Origin: Methylobacterium sp. J-088
GTDB taxonomy: Bacteria > Pseudomonadota > Alphaproteobacteria > Rhizobiales > Beijerinckiaceae
Reading direction: 5' to 3'
NCBI RefSeq assembly: GCF_022829295.1
Contig: NZ_JAKSYH010000121.1
Location: 28,601 to 92,600, forward strand
Length of the DNA stretch: 64,000 bases
This document shows, piece by piece, positions 1 through 7,818 of this stretch; within the stretch, counting starts at the first letter, position 1; every line of letters begins with the position of its first letter. A program made the translations under genes and the position numbers. The notes beneath the pieces are model-generated. The model was not told where the DNA came from, did no database searches, and worked only from the letters and a program-made list of their open reading frames with translations.

Positions 1-243
1 GCTCGGGAATAGCCGAGGCGGGTCATAACGAGGTTGCGGTGGCAGGGCAAGCCACGAGACCGAGAATGATCTCCTCCGCCGCCGCGCCGAGGATCCTCGA
101 ACACGGGATCGCAGCGGTCGCCGGGTCCGGCCGCGCCTCGGAGGTTGCCGCGTTGGCCCGGTGCGAATCGGGCGTCAGCGCGTCCCGGGTCCGGTCGCGC
201 TCCGGGCCGTGGCGGCACGAACCGGATATCCAGGCACGCGCGC
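1..243. other. left edge, no gene seen
   Basis: No reading frame here has a convincing start, ribosome site or recognisable protein. It lies downstream of the minus-strand helicase gene that ends at 244. Nothing else could be supported. Confidence 0.5.
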
Positions 244-1362
244 TCAGACCACCACGGTGATCGCTTGCGCGGCGCGGGTCAGGCCGGTGTAGAGCCAGCG
301 CGCCCGGTGCTCGCGGAAGGCGTAGGATTCGTCGAAGAGCGTCACCCGGTCCCATTGGGAACCCTGCGCCTTGTGCACCGTCAGCGCGTAGCCGTAGGTG
401 AACTCGTCGGTCTCCCGGCGCAGGAACAGCGGGATCTCCTCGTCCGAGCCGGCGATCATCGACCGCAGCACCTTGATGTCGGTGGGCTTCCGGCGCAGGC
501 CCGGATCGTCCTCGGGCACCACGTCGAGGCGGATCAGGTCCGGCCGCGGCGGCGCGCGCAGGGCCTGCACCGTCCAGGTGGAGCCGTTGAGCAAGCCTTT
601 CACTCGGTCATTGCGCAGGCAGACGAGCTTCTCGCCGATCGCCGGCATCGGGTCGGTGTGGCCGGCGAGTTCCCGCAGGCGGCCATTGTAGAGCCGGCGG
701 GTCTTATTGAGCCCGACCAGGACCTGATCGCATTCGAGGACTTCGGCCGGGTCGAGGGCGCGGCGCGAAACCACCCGGCTCTGCCCGAAGGTGCCGAGTT
801 CCAGCCGTCCGCCCTCACGGATGGTCATCGCCATGCGGACGATCGGATCGTCCTTGGCCTGTCGATGGACCTCGGTCAGCATCACGTCGGGCTCGGCCTC
901 GGTGAAGAAGCCGCCGCCGCGCACCGGCGGCAGCTGCGCCGGGTCGCCCAGCACCAGCACCGGCCGTTCGAACGACAGGAGGTCGTTGCCGAGATCGGAA
1001 TCGACCATCGAGCATTCGTCGATGATGATCAGGTCCGCCTTGGCGGCGAGGCCCGAGCGATTCAGCGTGAAGGTCGGGCCGCCCTCCTCCGCCTCCTTGG
1101 TGCGGTAGATCAGCGAGTGGATCGTGGCGGCGTCGTAGCAGCCCTTCTGGCGCATCACCGAGGCGGCCTTGCCGGTGAAGGCGCCGTACACCACCGTGCC
1201 GTCCACATCCTCGGCGATCCGCCGGGCGAGCGTGGTCTTGCCGGTCCCGGCATAGCCGAACAACCGGAAGACCTGGGATCCGCCGTCCCGCCGCCACGCG
1301 GCGATCGCCTTGAGCGCCGCGTCCTGCTGGGGGGCGTAGGCCGCGGGCAGCCCCGCGCTCAT
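244..1362 (-). CDS. RecD-like ATP-dependent DNA helicase (AAA_30 / UvrD_C_2 type)
   Basis: A 372-aa superfamily 1 helicase. The sequence shows Walker A GYAGTGKTT (residues 36-44), Walker B with LIIIDECSMVD (111-121), a GDPAQLPPV switch (about 138-146) and the C-terminal motifs TVHKAQGSQWD and YTGLTRA that mark the RecD/UvrD C-terminal domain. It lacks the long N-terminal extension of full RecD2 proteins, so it is a compact form common in alphaproteobacteria. The likely role is ATP-driven unwinding during repair, or processing of phage or plasmid DNA; this is inferred from the family. It starts at an ATG 10 bases past the stop of hemF on the same strand, so the two could be cotranscribed with hemF first. 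Confidence 0.9.
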   Translation of the reverse strand: MSAGLPAAYAPQQDAALKAIAAWRRDGGSQVFRLFGYAGTGKTTLARRIAEDVDGTVVYGAFTGKAASVMRQKGCYDAATIHSLIYRTKEAEEGGPTFTLNRSGLAAKADLIIIDECSMVDSDLGNDLLSFERPVLVLGDPAQLPPVRGGGFFTEAEPDVMLTEVHRQAKDDPIVRMAMTIREGGRLELGTFGQSRVVSRRALDPAEVLECDQVLVGLNKTRRLYNGRLRELAGHTDPMPAIGEKLVCLRNDRVKGLLNGSTWTVQALRAPPRPDLIRLDVVPEDDPGLRRKPTDIKVLRSMIAGSDEEIPLFLRRETDEFTYGYALTVHKAQGSQWDRVTLFDESYAFREHRARWLYTGLTRAAQAITVVV

Positions 1363-1372
1363 GACAGCCCCA

Positions 1373-2305
1373 TCACGGCCAGCGCACGGTGGGCGGCATC
1401 GAGGACAGGATCGAGGCGACGTTGCCGCCGGTCTTCAGGCCGAAGATCGTGCCGCGATCATAGAGCAGATTGAACTCGACGTAGCGCCCACGCCGCACCT
1501 GCTGCTCGAACCGGTCGGCCTCGGTCCAGGCCGTGCCGAGATTGTCGCGGACGATCTTCGGATAGGCCTCAAGGAAGGCCTGTCCCACGTCGCGCGTGAA
1601 GGCGAGATCGGCCTGCGGGTCGCCGGTCCAGCGGTAGTCATAAAAGATCCCGCCAATGCCGCGCGGCTCGTTCCGGTGCTTGAGGTGGAAGTATTCGTCG
1701 CACCACGCCTTGTAGCGCGGATAGTCGACGCCGTGCGCCACGCAGGCCCGCTCCAGGCAGGCGTGGAAGTGGCGGCTGTCCGGATCCTCCTGAGTGCGGC
1801 GCCGGTCGAGCACGGGGGTGAGATCGGCCCCGCCGCCGAACCACGCCCGCGTCGTCGCGACGAAGCGGGTGTTCATGTGCACCGTCGGCGCATGCGGATT
1901 CCAGGGATGGGCGATCAGCGAGATCCCGGTGGCGAAGAAGCGCGGGTCCTCGGACGCCCCGGGCATCTGGGCCCGGAACTCCGGCGCGAACTCGCCGTGC
2001 ACCGTCGAGATGTGGACGCCGGCCTTCTCGAACACGCGGCCCTTGAGCATCGACATCACGCCACCGCCGCCGGGCCGGCCGGTATGGTCGGTGCGGTTCC
2101 AGGGCGTCTTCACGAAGGTGCCCGGCCCGTCGGGCGCGTCCGAGTGGAACGGCCCCTCGGCCTCCGCCTCCAGCGCCTCAAGCGCCGCGAGGATGCGGTC
2201 GCGCAGGGTTTCGAACCACGCGGCCGCCTCGGATTTCATGGCCGTGACATCGGCCTCGGCGGGAGGTGCAGCCAGGGCTGCGCGCGCATCATCCGGCATC
2301 GTCAT
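1373..2305 (-). CDS. hemF: oxygen-dependent coproporphyrinogen III oxidase
   Basis: Catalyses the O2-dependent oxidative decarboxylation of coproporphyrinogen III to protoporphyrinogen IX in haem (and bacteriochlorophyll) synthesis, in the cytoplasm. The 310-aa product matches HemF length and shows family blocks: [20 protein letters not shown] near the N-terminus, [23 protein letters not shown], and [18 protein letters not shown] near the C-terminus. The frame stays open to 2341, but the ATG at 2305 (protein starting MTMPDD) has a GGGAAAG-like ribosome site and gives the usual length. The next ATG at 2299 is also possible. It is followed closely by the helicase gene on the same strand. Confidence 0.95.
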   Translation of the reverse strand: MTMPDDARAALAAPPAEADVTAMKSEAAAWFETLRDRILAALEALEAEAEGPFHSDAPDGPGTFVKTPWNRTDHTGRPGGGGVMSMLKGRVFEKAGVHISTVHGEFAPEFRAQMPGASEDPRFFATGISLIAHPWNPHAPTVHMNTRFVATTRAWFGGGADLTPVLDRRRTQEDPDSRHFHACLERACVAHGVDYPRYKAWCDEYFHLKHRNEPRGIGGIFYDYRWTGDPQADLAFTRDVGQAFLEAYPKIVRDNLGTAWTEADRFEQQVRRGRYVEFNLLYDRGTIFGLKTGGNVASILSSMPPTVRWP

Positions 2306-2596
2306 GGCCGAGGCTTTCCCACCCCGCCGGGCCGCCGTCAATTCGGTCGTGACCGGATCGGCGCATCACCGCGGTGTTGCACGACCGCGGCCGTTGACTT
2401 TCACCGCTCGGGGGCGCGGACGCGCTCTTCCCGACGAGGGCGCACGCATCCGGTACGCCGAGGGATTTCAGGTTCGCACGAAGGTGATCGATCTAGACAG
2501 CATTGATCATATCGGGAGAACGAAGAATCGATTTAGTCTAATCACCAGAGAGACGAGTCAAGGCTCAAACCGGTCCTGCGAAAGTCCCCATCCGTC

Positions 2597-3034
2597 CTAC
2601 TCCGCGGGTGGACGGCCTACGGGCTTGAGCAGACCGGTGGCACTGGCCACCGCCAAGCCTTCGGCATCCCGGATCTCAGCCTCACAGAAGATCACGTCGC
2701 GCCCGGACCGGGTCACGCGCCCCTCCGCGAGCAGGACGCCGCGCCCGGGATTCAGGAACCGGGTCTGCATGTCGAGGGTCACCACGGGCCGCCCGACGCT
2801 GAGGCGCGCCGCCGTGCCGAGGGCGACGTCGAGCAGGGTGCAGAGCACGCCGCCATGGGCGATGCCAAGATTGTTGGCATGTTCCGGGCGCAGGACGAGC
2901 CGCAGCCGCGTCCGCCCCTCGCACACGTCCAACGCCTCGATCCCGCAGAACTTCACGAACGGAATGTGCGCTCCGAAGACGGTGCCGGGCTCCGAATTCT
3001 GATCCACATCCACCGTCCCGGCTTCCCCCGACAA
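2597..3034 (-). CDS. PaaI-family hotdog thioesterase
   Basis: A 145-aa single hotdog-fold protein of the PaaI/YbgC group, which hydrolyse acyl-CoA thioesters. The core NLGIAHGGVLCTLLDVALG carries the HGG motif that follows the long helix-entry loop of PaaI thioesterases, and TLDMQTRFLNPG fits the next strands. The substrate cannot be read from the sequence. The start is unsure: the TTG at 3034 gives the longest form, but a GTG at 3013 preceded by GGGGGAAG is at least as good. It stands alone; the 290 bases between it and hemF hold no gene. Confidence 0.8.
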   Translation of the reverse strand: MSGEAGTVDVDQNSEPGTVFGAHIPFVKFCGIEALDVCEGRTRLRLVLRPEHANNLGIAHGGVLCTLLDVALGTAARLSVGRPVVTLDMQTRFLNPGRGVLLAEGRVTRSGRDVIFCEAEIRDAEGLAVASATGLLKPVGRPPAE

Positions 3035-3505
3035 ACTTCTTTATGACGCAGGGCGGATCAAGCCCCAAGGCTCTTCTCGCACAGCACCGGACCCGAAGGA
3101 TGCCGTAGCCCGGTGCTCCGGGGCTGCCCACGGCTACCCGCAGCGCGGTCTCGCCTCTGGCTCCCATCAGATCTTCCTGATCGCCCGGCGTACACAACGA
3201 GAGCGCGACAGGACGGGCCGTGAGGTTTCACCGGTCTCGTCAGACCGGCAACCGATCTTCGCAAACCAAGGGACCGGCTTGTCACCGGTCGGAGGCCCGC
3301 CGGCACGGCAGCGGTATCTGGAACTGGTGAAACCGGCCATCCCACCAATCGGGTTTCTCGGGCAACGATTTCAGCTGGACCGGCCGGTTGAATAATATGC
3401 GTGTTAACGGGCGGCAGCTTGTGTATGGAAATCCTCGACGACGACTTGATTTTGCTGCAGAGACGTTAGAACCGTCTCACCACCACCACATAGAGGGAAT
3501 CATCG
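3035..3505. promoter_or_regulatory. mucR upstream region with AT-rich promoter stretch
   Basis: A 471-base gap between the thioesterase (minus) and the MucR-type gene (plus). The last 130 bases are clearly more AT-rich than the surroundings and contain TTGAATAATATG near 3388-3399, with TAATAT as a possible -10 box. MucR/Ros proteins usually bind AT-rich sites with TpA steps in their own promoters, so this could be an autoregulatory site; that is inference. The left part (3058-3350) shows nothing convincing. Confidence 0.4.
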
Positions 3506-4006
3506 ATGGACGACAACGCCCCTGAACAGCAGCAGACCTTTATCGAGCAGGCCTCGGACATCGTCTCGGCGTATGTCTCGAACAATTCCGTGCCGATCAG
3601 CGAGCTGCCCGGTCTGCTGGCCGGCGTCCATGCCGCTCTGGCGAAGCTGTCCGCCCCCACGGCGGCCGTCACCGAGGCGGCCGACAAGCCGACGCCGGCC
3701 CAGATCCGCAAGTCGGTGACCCCGGATGCGCTGGTCTCTTTCATCGACGGCAAGCCCTACAAGACGCTCAAGCGCCATCTTTCGCGCAACGGCCTGACGA
3801 TCGAGCAGTATCGCGAGCGCTTCGGCCTGCCGCGGGATTATCCGTCGACGGCCGCGAGCTATTCGGCACAGCGCTCCGAGCTGGCCCGCAGCCTGGGCCT
3901 CGGCCAGCAGCGCCGCAAGTCCGTGGCGGTCGAGGAGCCGGTCGAGGAAGTCGCCGAGAAGCCGAAGCGCGCCAGCAAGCCGCGCAAGACCAAGGAAACC
4001 GCCTGA
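3506..4006 (+). CDS. MucR/Ros family transcriptional regulator lacking zinc ligands
   Basis: A 166-aa H-NS-like DNA-binding regulator of the MucR/Ros family. The C-terminal DNA-binding block runs from ALVSFIDGKPYKTLKRHL through GLPRDYPSTAASYSAQRSEL, matching the Ros zinc-finger fold. In Ros the finger begins CLECGGSFKSLKRHL and uses two Cys and two His. Here the Cys positions read S and D, and the second His falls in SRNGLT, so the classical zinc site is absent, as reported for the Ml proteins of Mesorhizobium. The N-terminus is the usual oligomerisation region. The tail (residues 137-166) is Lys/Glu-rich. Likely controls surface, motility or symbiosis-type genes and itself; targets are unknown. 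Confidence 0.92.
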   Translation: MDDNAPEQQQTFIEQASDIVSAYVSNNSVPISELPGLLAGVHAALAKLSAPTAAVTEAADKPTPAQIRKSVTPDALVSFIDGKPYKTLKRHLSRNGLTIEQYRERFGLPRDYPSTAASYSAQRSELARSLGLGQQRRKSVAVEEPVEEVAEKPKRASKPRKTKETA

Positions 4007-4018
4007 GGGCAGGCATCC

Positions 4019-4059
4019 GGCCGCCCTACCGAGCCGCATGACGGTTCGGCGGGGCGGCC
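4019..4059 (+). terminator. stem-loop after the mucR-type gene
   Basis: GGCCGCCC (4019-4026) pairs with GGGCGGCC (4052-4059), and inside it CCGAGCCG pairs with CGGTTCGG with one G-T pair around a CATGA loop. It begins 12 bases after the stop codon. There is no T-tract, so it may work with Rho or as an RNA-stabilising hairpin. Confidence 0.55.
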
Positions 4060-4103
4060 CGGGCGCTCAAGCCGGACGGCGTACGCCCCGCGGGGCGGGT
4101 CCG

Positions 4104-4319
4104 TCAGGCGAAATCAGCGAGGTCATCGGCCACCTCGCCGGCGGCAATCTCAGTCTTGGCCTTTTGGCGCTCCGAGGGCGCGGATCCGGACTTCCGGGCG
4201 TCGTCGTCGGATCCTCGATCCTGCCCAGGCCCTCGATCCTGCTGCCGCAGTGGCGCCGCATCCGGCGGATCGCCCGTGCCCTGCCTGTCCCGGGATTGAT
4301 CCCGCAGCCGATCCGTCAT
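4104..4319 (-). CDS. small hydrophilic hypothetical protein
   Basis: A 71-aa charged, low-complexity protein rich in Asp, Arg, Gln and Ala, ending AAGEVADDLADFA. It has an ATG start preceded by GGGGA at 7 bases spacing and lies convergent to the mucR-type gene. It has no recognisable domain, signal peptide or membrane segment and is probably disordered. Coding is supported by the ribosome site and the charged composition only, and it could be spurious. Confidence 0.45.
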   Translation of the reverse strand: MTDRLRDQSRDRQGTGDPPDAAPLRQQDRGPGQDRGSDDDARKSGSAPSERQKAKTEIAAGEVADDLADFA

Positions 4320-4548
4320 TGCGTATCCCCGCCGATTTAAACCGCGATACTCTGTATCTGGGTCGAAGGGAGGCGCCGGCTATAGTGCTGGACGTACACC
4401 CAAGCACGGTCGATCCTGGCCACACCCCTGATAGGTCCGCCCGTTTGAAACATCGCGCGGCCCCGGCCCGGGAGACAAACCGGAACGTCGGCGTTGCTGG
4501 AGCGCAAGCCGCCGGGCAAACCGGCCGCGACAGGGATGGAACTCCGCG

Positions 4549-5076
4549 ATGACGGACACGCAAACCCGGCCGGAGGCGAGCCGGCGCGACCTGCTGGCGG
4601 CCTCGCTGCTCGGCACGCTCCCGCTGCTTCTTGCGAACGCGGCCGAGGCCTCGCCCCTCAACGCGGAACAGACCATCATCCGCGCCCCGGAGGCGCTGCC
4701 GTGGGTGCCTTCGAAGGATTACCCGGAGCGCAGCGTCGACCGGTGTAATCTCACCGGCGACCTCAACGGCACCGGCCTGTACTACACACTGATCCGCTGG
4801 TGGCCGGGCTACATGAGCGCGCCGCATACCTACACCTCGGACCGGTTCTGCATGGTCCTGTCGGGCACGTGGTGGTGCAACAGCGGCGCGGATTTCGACC
4901 CCGCCGCCTGCCTGCCCGTGAAGGCCGGCAGCTTCGTCCGCCGCGTGGCGGGGACGCCGCACTACGACGGCGTGGTCCGCGACGGGACGGAGCCGGCGGT
5001 GATTGCCATATGCGGCGTGGCGCCGGTGAACTACCGGCTGGTCGACCCGTCGCAACCGGGCTGGCGCCGGGTCTGA
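4549..5076 (+). CDS. exported cupin-like protein
   Basis: A 175-aa protein with an N-terminal twin-arginine-like signal (SRRDLLAASLLG followed by a Leu/Ala core, likely cut near residue 33). The rest looks like a single cupin domain: APHTYTSDRFCMVLSGTWW fits the first cupin block with its His and the VLSG turn, and PVKAGSFVRRVAGTPHYDGV fits the second. It resembles cupin proteins often annotated as DUF4437 or ChrR-like. A periplasmic location is likely; no enzyme activity can be assigned. A short gap separates it from the acetyltransferase at 5101, so the two may be cotranscribed. Confidence 0.75.
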   Translation: MTDTQTRPEASRRDLLAASLLGTLPLLLANAAEASPLNAEQTIIRAPEALPWVPSKDYPERSVDRCNLTGDLNGTGLYYTLIRWWPGYMSAPHTYTSDRFCMVLSGTWWCNSGADFDPAACLPVKAGSFVRRVAGTPHYDGVVRDGTEPAVIAICGVAPVNYRLVDPSQPGWRRV

Positions 5077-5100
5077 GGGGCGATCATTTGGGAGTCGCGC

Positions 5101-5562
5101 TTGGGTAATCGGTACGGGCTGGAGATCCGGGCAGCCGCGGGCTCCGACGCGGCCGGCCTCGCGGCTCTCTTGAGCGAGACCGGGGAACCGGTCGGCGCAG
5201 GGGATCTCGCGGCCCGGCTCGAAAGCCTGCAGCGGGCGGGCGGCACGGTTCTCGTCGCCGTCGAATGGGGTCCGCCGAGCGGCCTCATCGCCCTCACCCC
5301 CACCCACACCCTCGATGCGCCCCGCCCGTTTGGCCTGATCACGACCCTCGTTGTGGCAGCCGAATCCCGGCGCCGCGGCATCGGGCGTGTGCTGCTCAAG
5401 GCGGCCGGGCGGGCGGCGCGCCAGGCCGGCTGCGACCGGCTGCTCCTGCGCGTCGGACGGGAACAGCCGACCCTGCGCGCCTTCTGCACCGCAGCCGGTT
5501 TCGCCGGGGGGTCGGAACTCCACGAGCGCCCGTTGCTCAAGCGCGGATCCGGCGAGCCTTGA
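5101..5562 (+). CDS. GNAT family N-acetyltransferase
   Basis: A 153-aa GNAT-fold protein. The acetyl-CoA binding motif A is visible as LVVAAESRRRGIGRVLLKAA (the R/QxxGxG/A signature), followed by a helix and RLLLRVGREQ. The substrate is unknown. It begins with TTG preceded by GGGAG at 8 bases spacing; no better ATG or GTG is present. It follows the cupin gene by 24 bases on the same strand. Confidence 0.85.
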   Translation: MGNRYGLEIRAAAGSDAAGLAALLSETGEPVGAGDLAARLESLQRAGGTVLVAVEWGPPSGLIALTPTHTLDAPRPFGLITTLVVAAESRRRGIGRVLLKAAGRAARQAGCDRLLLRVGREQPTLRAFCTAAGFAGGSELHERPLLKRGSGEP

Positions 5563-5632
5563 GGCCCGCGACATCCTGACCGCAGCCGACGGCGCTCCCA
5601 GGCGTTGACTGAGTCAAGCTGGAGTTCCGTTC

Positions 5633-5989
5633 ATGTCCCTGCGATCCGAGACCCCGCCGCGGCCCGGCAACCTGCATGTCGATGCCCCGCCGAATGCGGA
5701 CGCGCCGACCTCCGCGCAGCTCAAGGGCGACATCGACAGTGGCCGCACCGGCGACAAGACCCCCCACATGGATATCGGGGCAGCGCCGCTCGGAACCTGC
5801 GAGGAAGCGGGCGGAACGCCGCCGACATCCCAGGAGGTCCGGATTGCGCGCCAGAACGAGCGGGCCCCGTCCGAGCGGTCGAAGGCCGGTTACGTGCACC
5901 AGCGGCAGCCCTGGGTCGTCCCGGCCTTTGTCGGCTTCATCGTCTTCGCGGCGGTGGCGCTCGGCGGCGGCCTCTGGCTGACGCACTGA
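5633..5989 (+). CDS. hypothetical protein with C-terminal membrane anchor
   Basis: A 118-aa protein with a hydrophilic, Pro/Asp-rich N-terminal 90 residues and one C-terminal transmembrane helix (VVPAFVGFIVFAAVALGGG) ending in WLTH. The arrangement suggests a tail-anchored protein with its bulk in the cytoplasm. The ribosome site is GGAG 9 bases before the ATG. No family was recognised. Confidence 0.7.
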   Translation: MSLRSETPPRPGNLHVDAPPNADAPTSAQLKGDIDSGRTGDKTPHMDIGAAPLGTCEEAGGTPPTSQEVRIARQNERAPSERSKAGYVHQRQPWVVPAFVGFIVFAAVALGGGLWLTH

Positions 5990-6121
5990 ACCCCGGCGCA
6001 CAAACAGCGCCGGCGCGCGATGATGCAGGACGGCACGGTCCCGCGGGGAGCGTCTTAAAGGTCGATTCACGTCGATGCGGTTAGCGTGAGCTTACTGCAG
6101 TCCTGCGTAAACCGATCGTCC

Positions 6122-7243
6122 ATGCCCTCATCCGTCGATGCTCCGCCGGACCTGTCCGGGCTCCTCGAACTCTCGCGCATCGAGAATCTCGATCTGAAGC
6201 CCGTGATCCTGCGGGTGCAGACCGATCTGTTCGTCCGCGCGCCGGGCCGCGATCGGACTGCAACCGAGATCTTCGAATCCCTCGCCTGCGGTCTGATCCC
6301 CACGGTGGACGAGGAGACCGCCCGGGTGGTCGCCCGGAAGCTCGCCCCCTGCCCCGAGACGCCGCCGGCGGTCCTGGAAGCCCTGGCGCTGCGCGGCGGC
6401 GGCGCCCGCGACGCGGTTGTGGAATTGGCGCCTACGCTGAGCCGCGGCCTGATCGACGCGGCGCTGGCCGACGGCTTCGACATCGCCGACCGGATCGCCG
6501 CCCGGGCCGGGCTGAGCCGCGAGGCGGCGGACGAACTGTCCCGCGAGGGCCGCCCCGAGATCGACCGTGCGCTCGCCGCCAATCTCGGCATCACCCTGCG
6601 CGGTGCGACGCTGGCCCGGCTGGTCGGCCGCGGCCGCGGCGATGCCGACCTCGCCCGGTTGCTCCTGGTCCGCCCCGACGTCTCCGCGGCCGACCTGGTG
6701 CCCCTCTACCTGCACGCCGACCCGATGCGCCGCGCCGTGATCGGCAAGAGCGTGGAAGCGACCGCCGCCCTACGCCCCTGCCCGCCCCCGCCCCGCGACC
6801 TCGGCGAGTCCCTGACCCGGCTCTCGGCCGCGCACGACGTTGCGGCCTTCGTGGCCGCGCTCGCGGACGGGCTCGGCCTGCCCCCCGATTTCCTCGCCCT
6901 GGTCGCCGATCCGGGTGCCCGCTACGACCTCCTCACCCTCGGCCTGCGCGCGGCCGGGCTGCACGAGGAGGAGGCGGTCTACATCTTCCTCACCCTCAAC
7001 CAGGGGGTGGCGCGTTCGGCCGAGCGCGTCGCCGACCTCGTCCGTCTGTTCCGCACGGTGAGCCGCCCGGCGGCGCGGGACCTCGTGGCGGCGATCCTCG
7101 ACCGGCCGCTCACCGAGCGCGGGCGCAGCGAAACGCATCAGCCGGTCCACGGCCCGGAAGCCAAGCTGCGCCAGAGCGCCGCCGCGTCGCGCACGAACCT
7201 GCCGGCCCGCGCCCGCCCGGGAACCAAGGCGGACGTGGGCTGA
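6122..7243 (+). CDS. DUF2336 domain-containing protein
   Basis: A 373-aa, alpha-helical, HEAT-like protein matching the alphaproteobacterial DUF2336 family. Repeated helical units such as RDAVVELAPTLSRGLIDAAL and the block RAVIGKSVEATAALRP are typical. Function is unknown; members often sit near motility or signalling genes. The ATG at 6122 (protein starting MPSSVDAPPDL) is preferred; the frame extends back to a GTG at 6086 without a ribosome site. The C-terminal 50 residues are Arg/Ala-rich and probably disordered. Confidence 0.82.
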   Translation: MPSSVDAPPDLSGLLELSRIENLDLKPVILRVQTDLFVRAPGRDRTATEIFESLACGLIPTVDEETARVVARKLAPCPETPPAVLEALALRGGGARDAVVELAPTLSRGLIDAALADGFDIADRIAARAGLSREAADELSREGRPEIDRALAANLGITLRGATLARLVGRGRGDADLARLLLVRPDVSAADLVPLYLHADPMRRAVIGKSVEATAALRPCPPPPRDLGESLTRLSAAHDVAAFVAALADGLGLPPDFLALVADPGARYDLLTLGLRAAGLHEEEAVYIFLTLNQGVARSAERVADLVRLFRTVSRPAARDLVAAILDRPLTERGRSETHQPVHGPEAKLRQSAAASRTNLPARARPGTKADVG

Positions 7244-7253
7244 CGGATCGCCC

Positions 7254-7574
7254 TCAGCGGGGCTCGATCCCCCGCCAAGCGGGCTGTCGGTCGGCCGCCT
7301 CCAGGGTGTCGGTCGAGGGCGTATCCGCGGCGTCTTGAGGTTCGCCGGCCCGGCGGCTCAACTCCGCCATCAGGCCGCGGGCGAGCACTGCCCGGGCGAC
7401 CCGCTCGCGGGTTTCGGCGGGGACAGCCTCCAGGGCCGCCGGAAGCACCGCCGAGGCGCTCGGCAGCCTCCCCGTGAGCTTGCGGGCCTCCGCGGCCGGA
7501 TCAGCGCCCCCACGCATCAGCGCGAGATACGAGAGCACGCCGATCACCAGCGCGGCGCGCAGCAGGACGGTCAT
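7254..7574 (-). CDS. small membrane-anchored hypothetical protein
   Basis: A 106-aa protein with an N-terminal hydrophobic helix (VLLRAALVIGVLSYLALM), either a signal anchor or an uncleaved signal, followed by an Ala/Glu-rich helical region (AAEARKLTGRL through RERVARAVLARGL). No known domain. The open frame continues upstream to 7685, but the ATG at 7574 places the hydrophobic helix at the true N-terminus. It converges with the DUF2336 gene, leaving 10 bases between stop codons. Confidence 0.6.
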   Translation of the reverse strand: MTVLLRAALVIGVLSYLALMRGGADPAAEARKLTGRLPSASAVLPAALEAVPAETRERVARAVLARGLMAELSRRAGEPQDAADTPSTDTLEAADRQPAWRGIEPR

Positions 7575-7818
7575 GGTTCGTCGTCTCCGCTCAGTGTGAA
7601 TCGCATCGACGCGCGTGCTGGCTGTCGCCAAGGGTGACGATGCGCGGCCGCGAGCTTTCGACAGGTTTCGTGAACCGGGCCTCAACCAGCCTGGGCTTTC
7701 GCGCGCGATGGTGAACGAAGCTTATCCGAATGCGCTTGGTTACCTTGCGGAAAGCATCCTGACCGTTCTGACCCCACGCGCAACACTCGTTTAAGCCGTC
7801 TCTGCGACCGTTCGGAAG

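Noticed and set aside
3425..3469. 14-aa leader peptide (MEILDDDLILLQRR) before the mucR-type gene
   Set aside because: No ribosome site and no attenuator-type structure. It probably arises by chance in an AT-rich promoter.
4337..4519. 60-codon minus frame before the cupin gene
   Set aside because: It lies in the promoter region of the cupin gene with no ribosome site and no recognisable protein.
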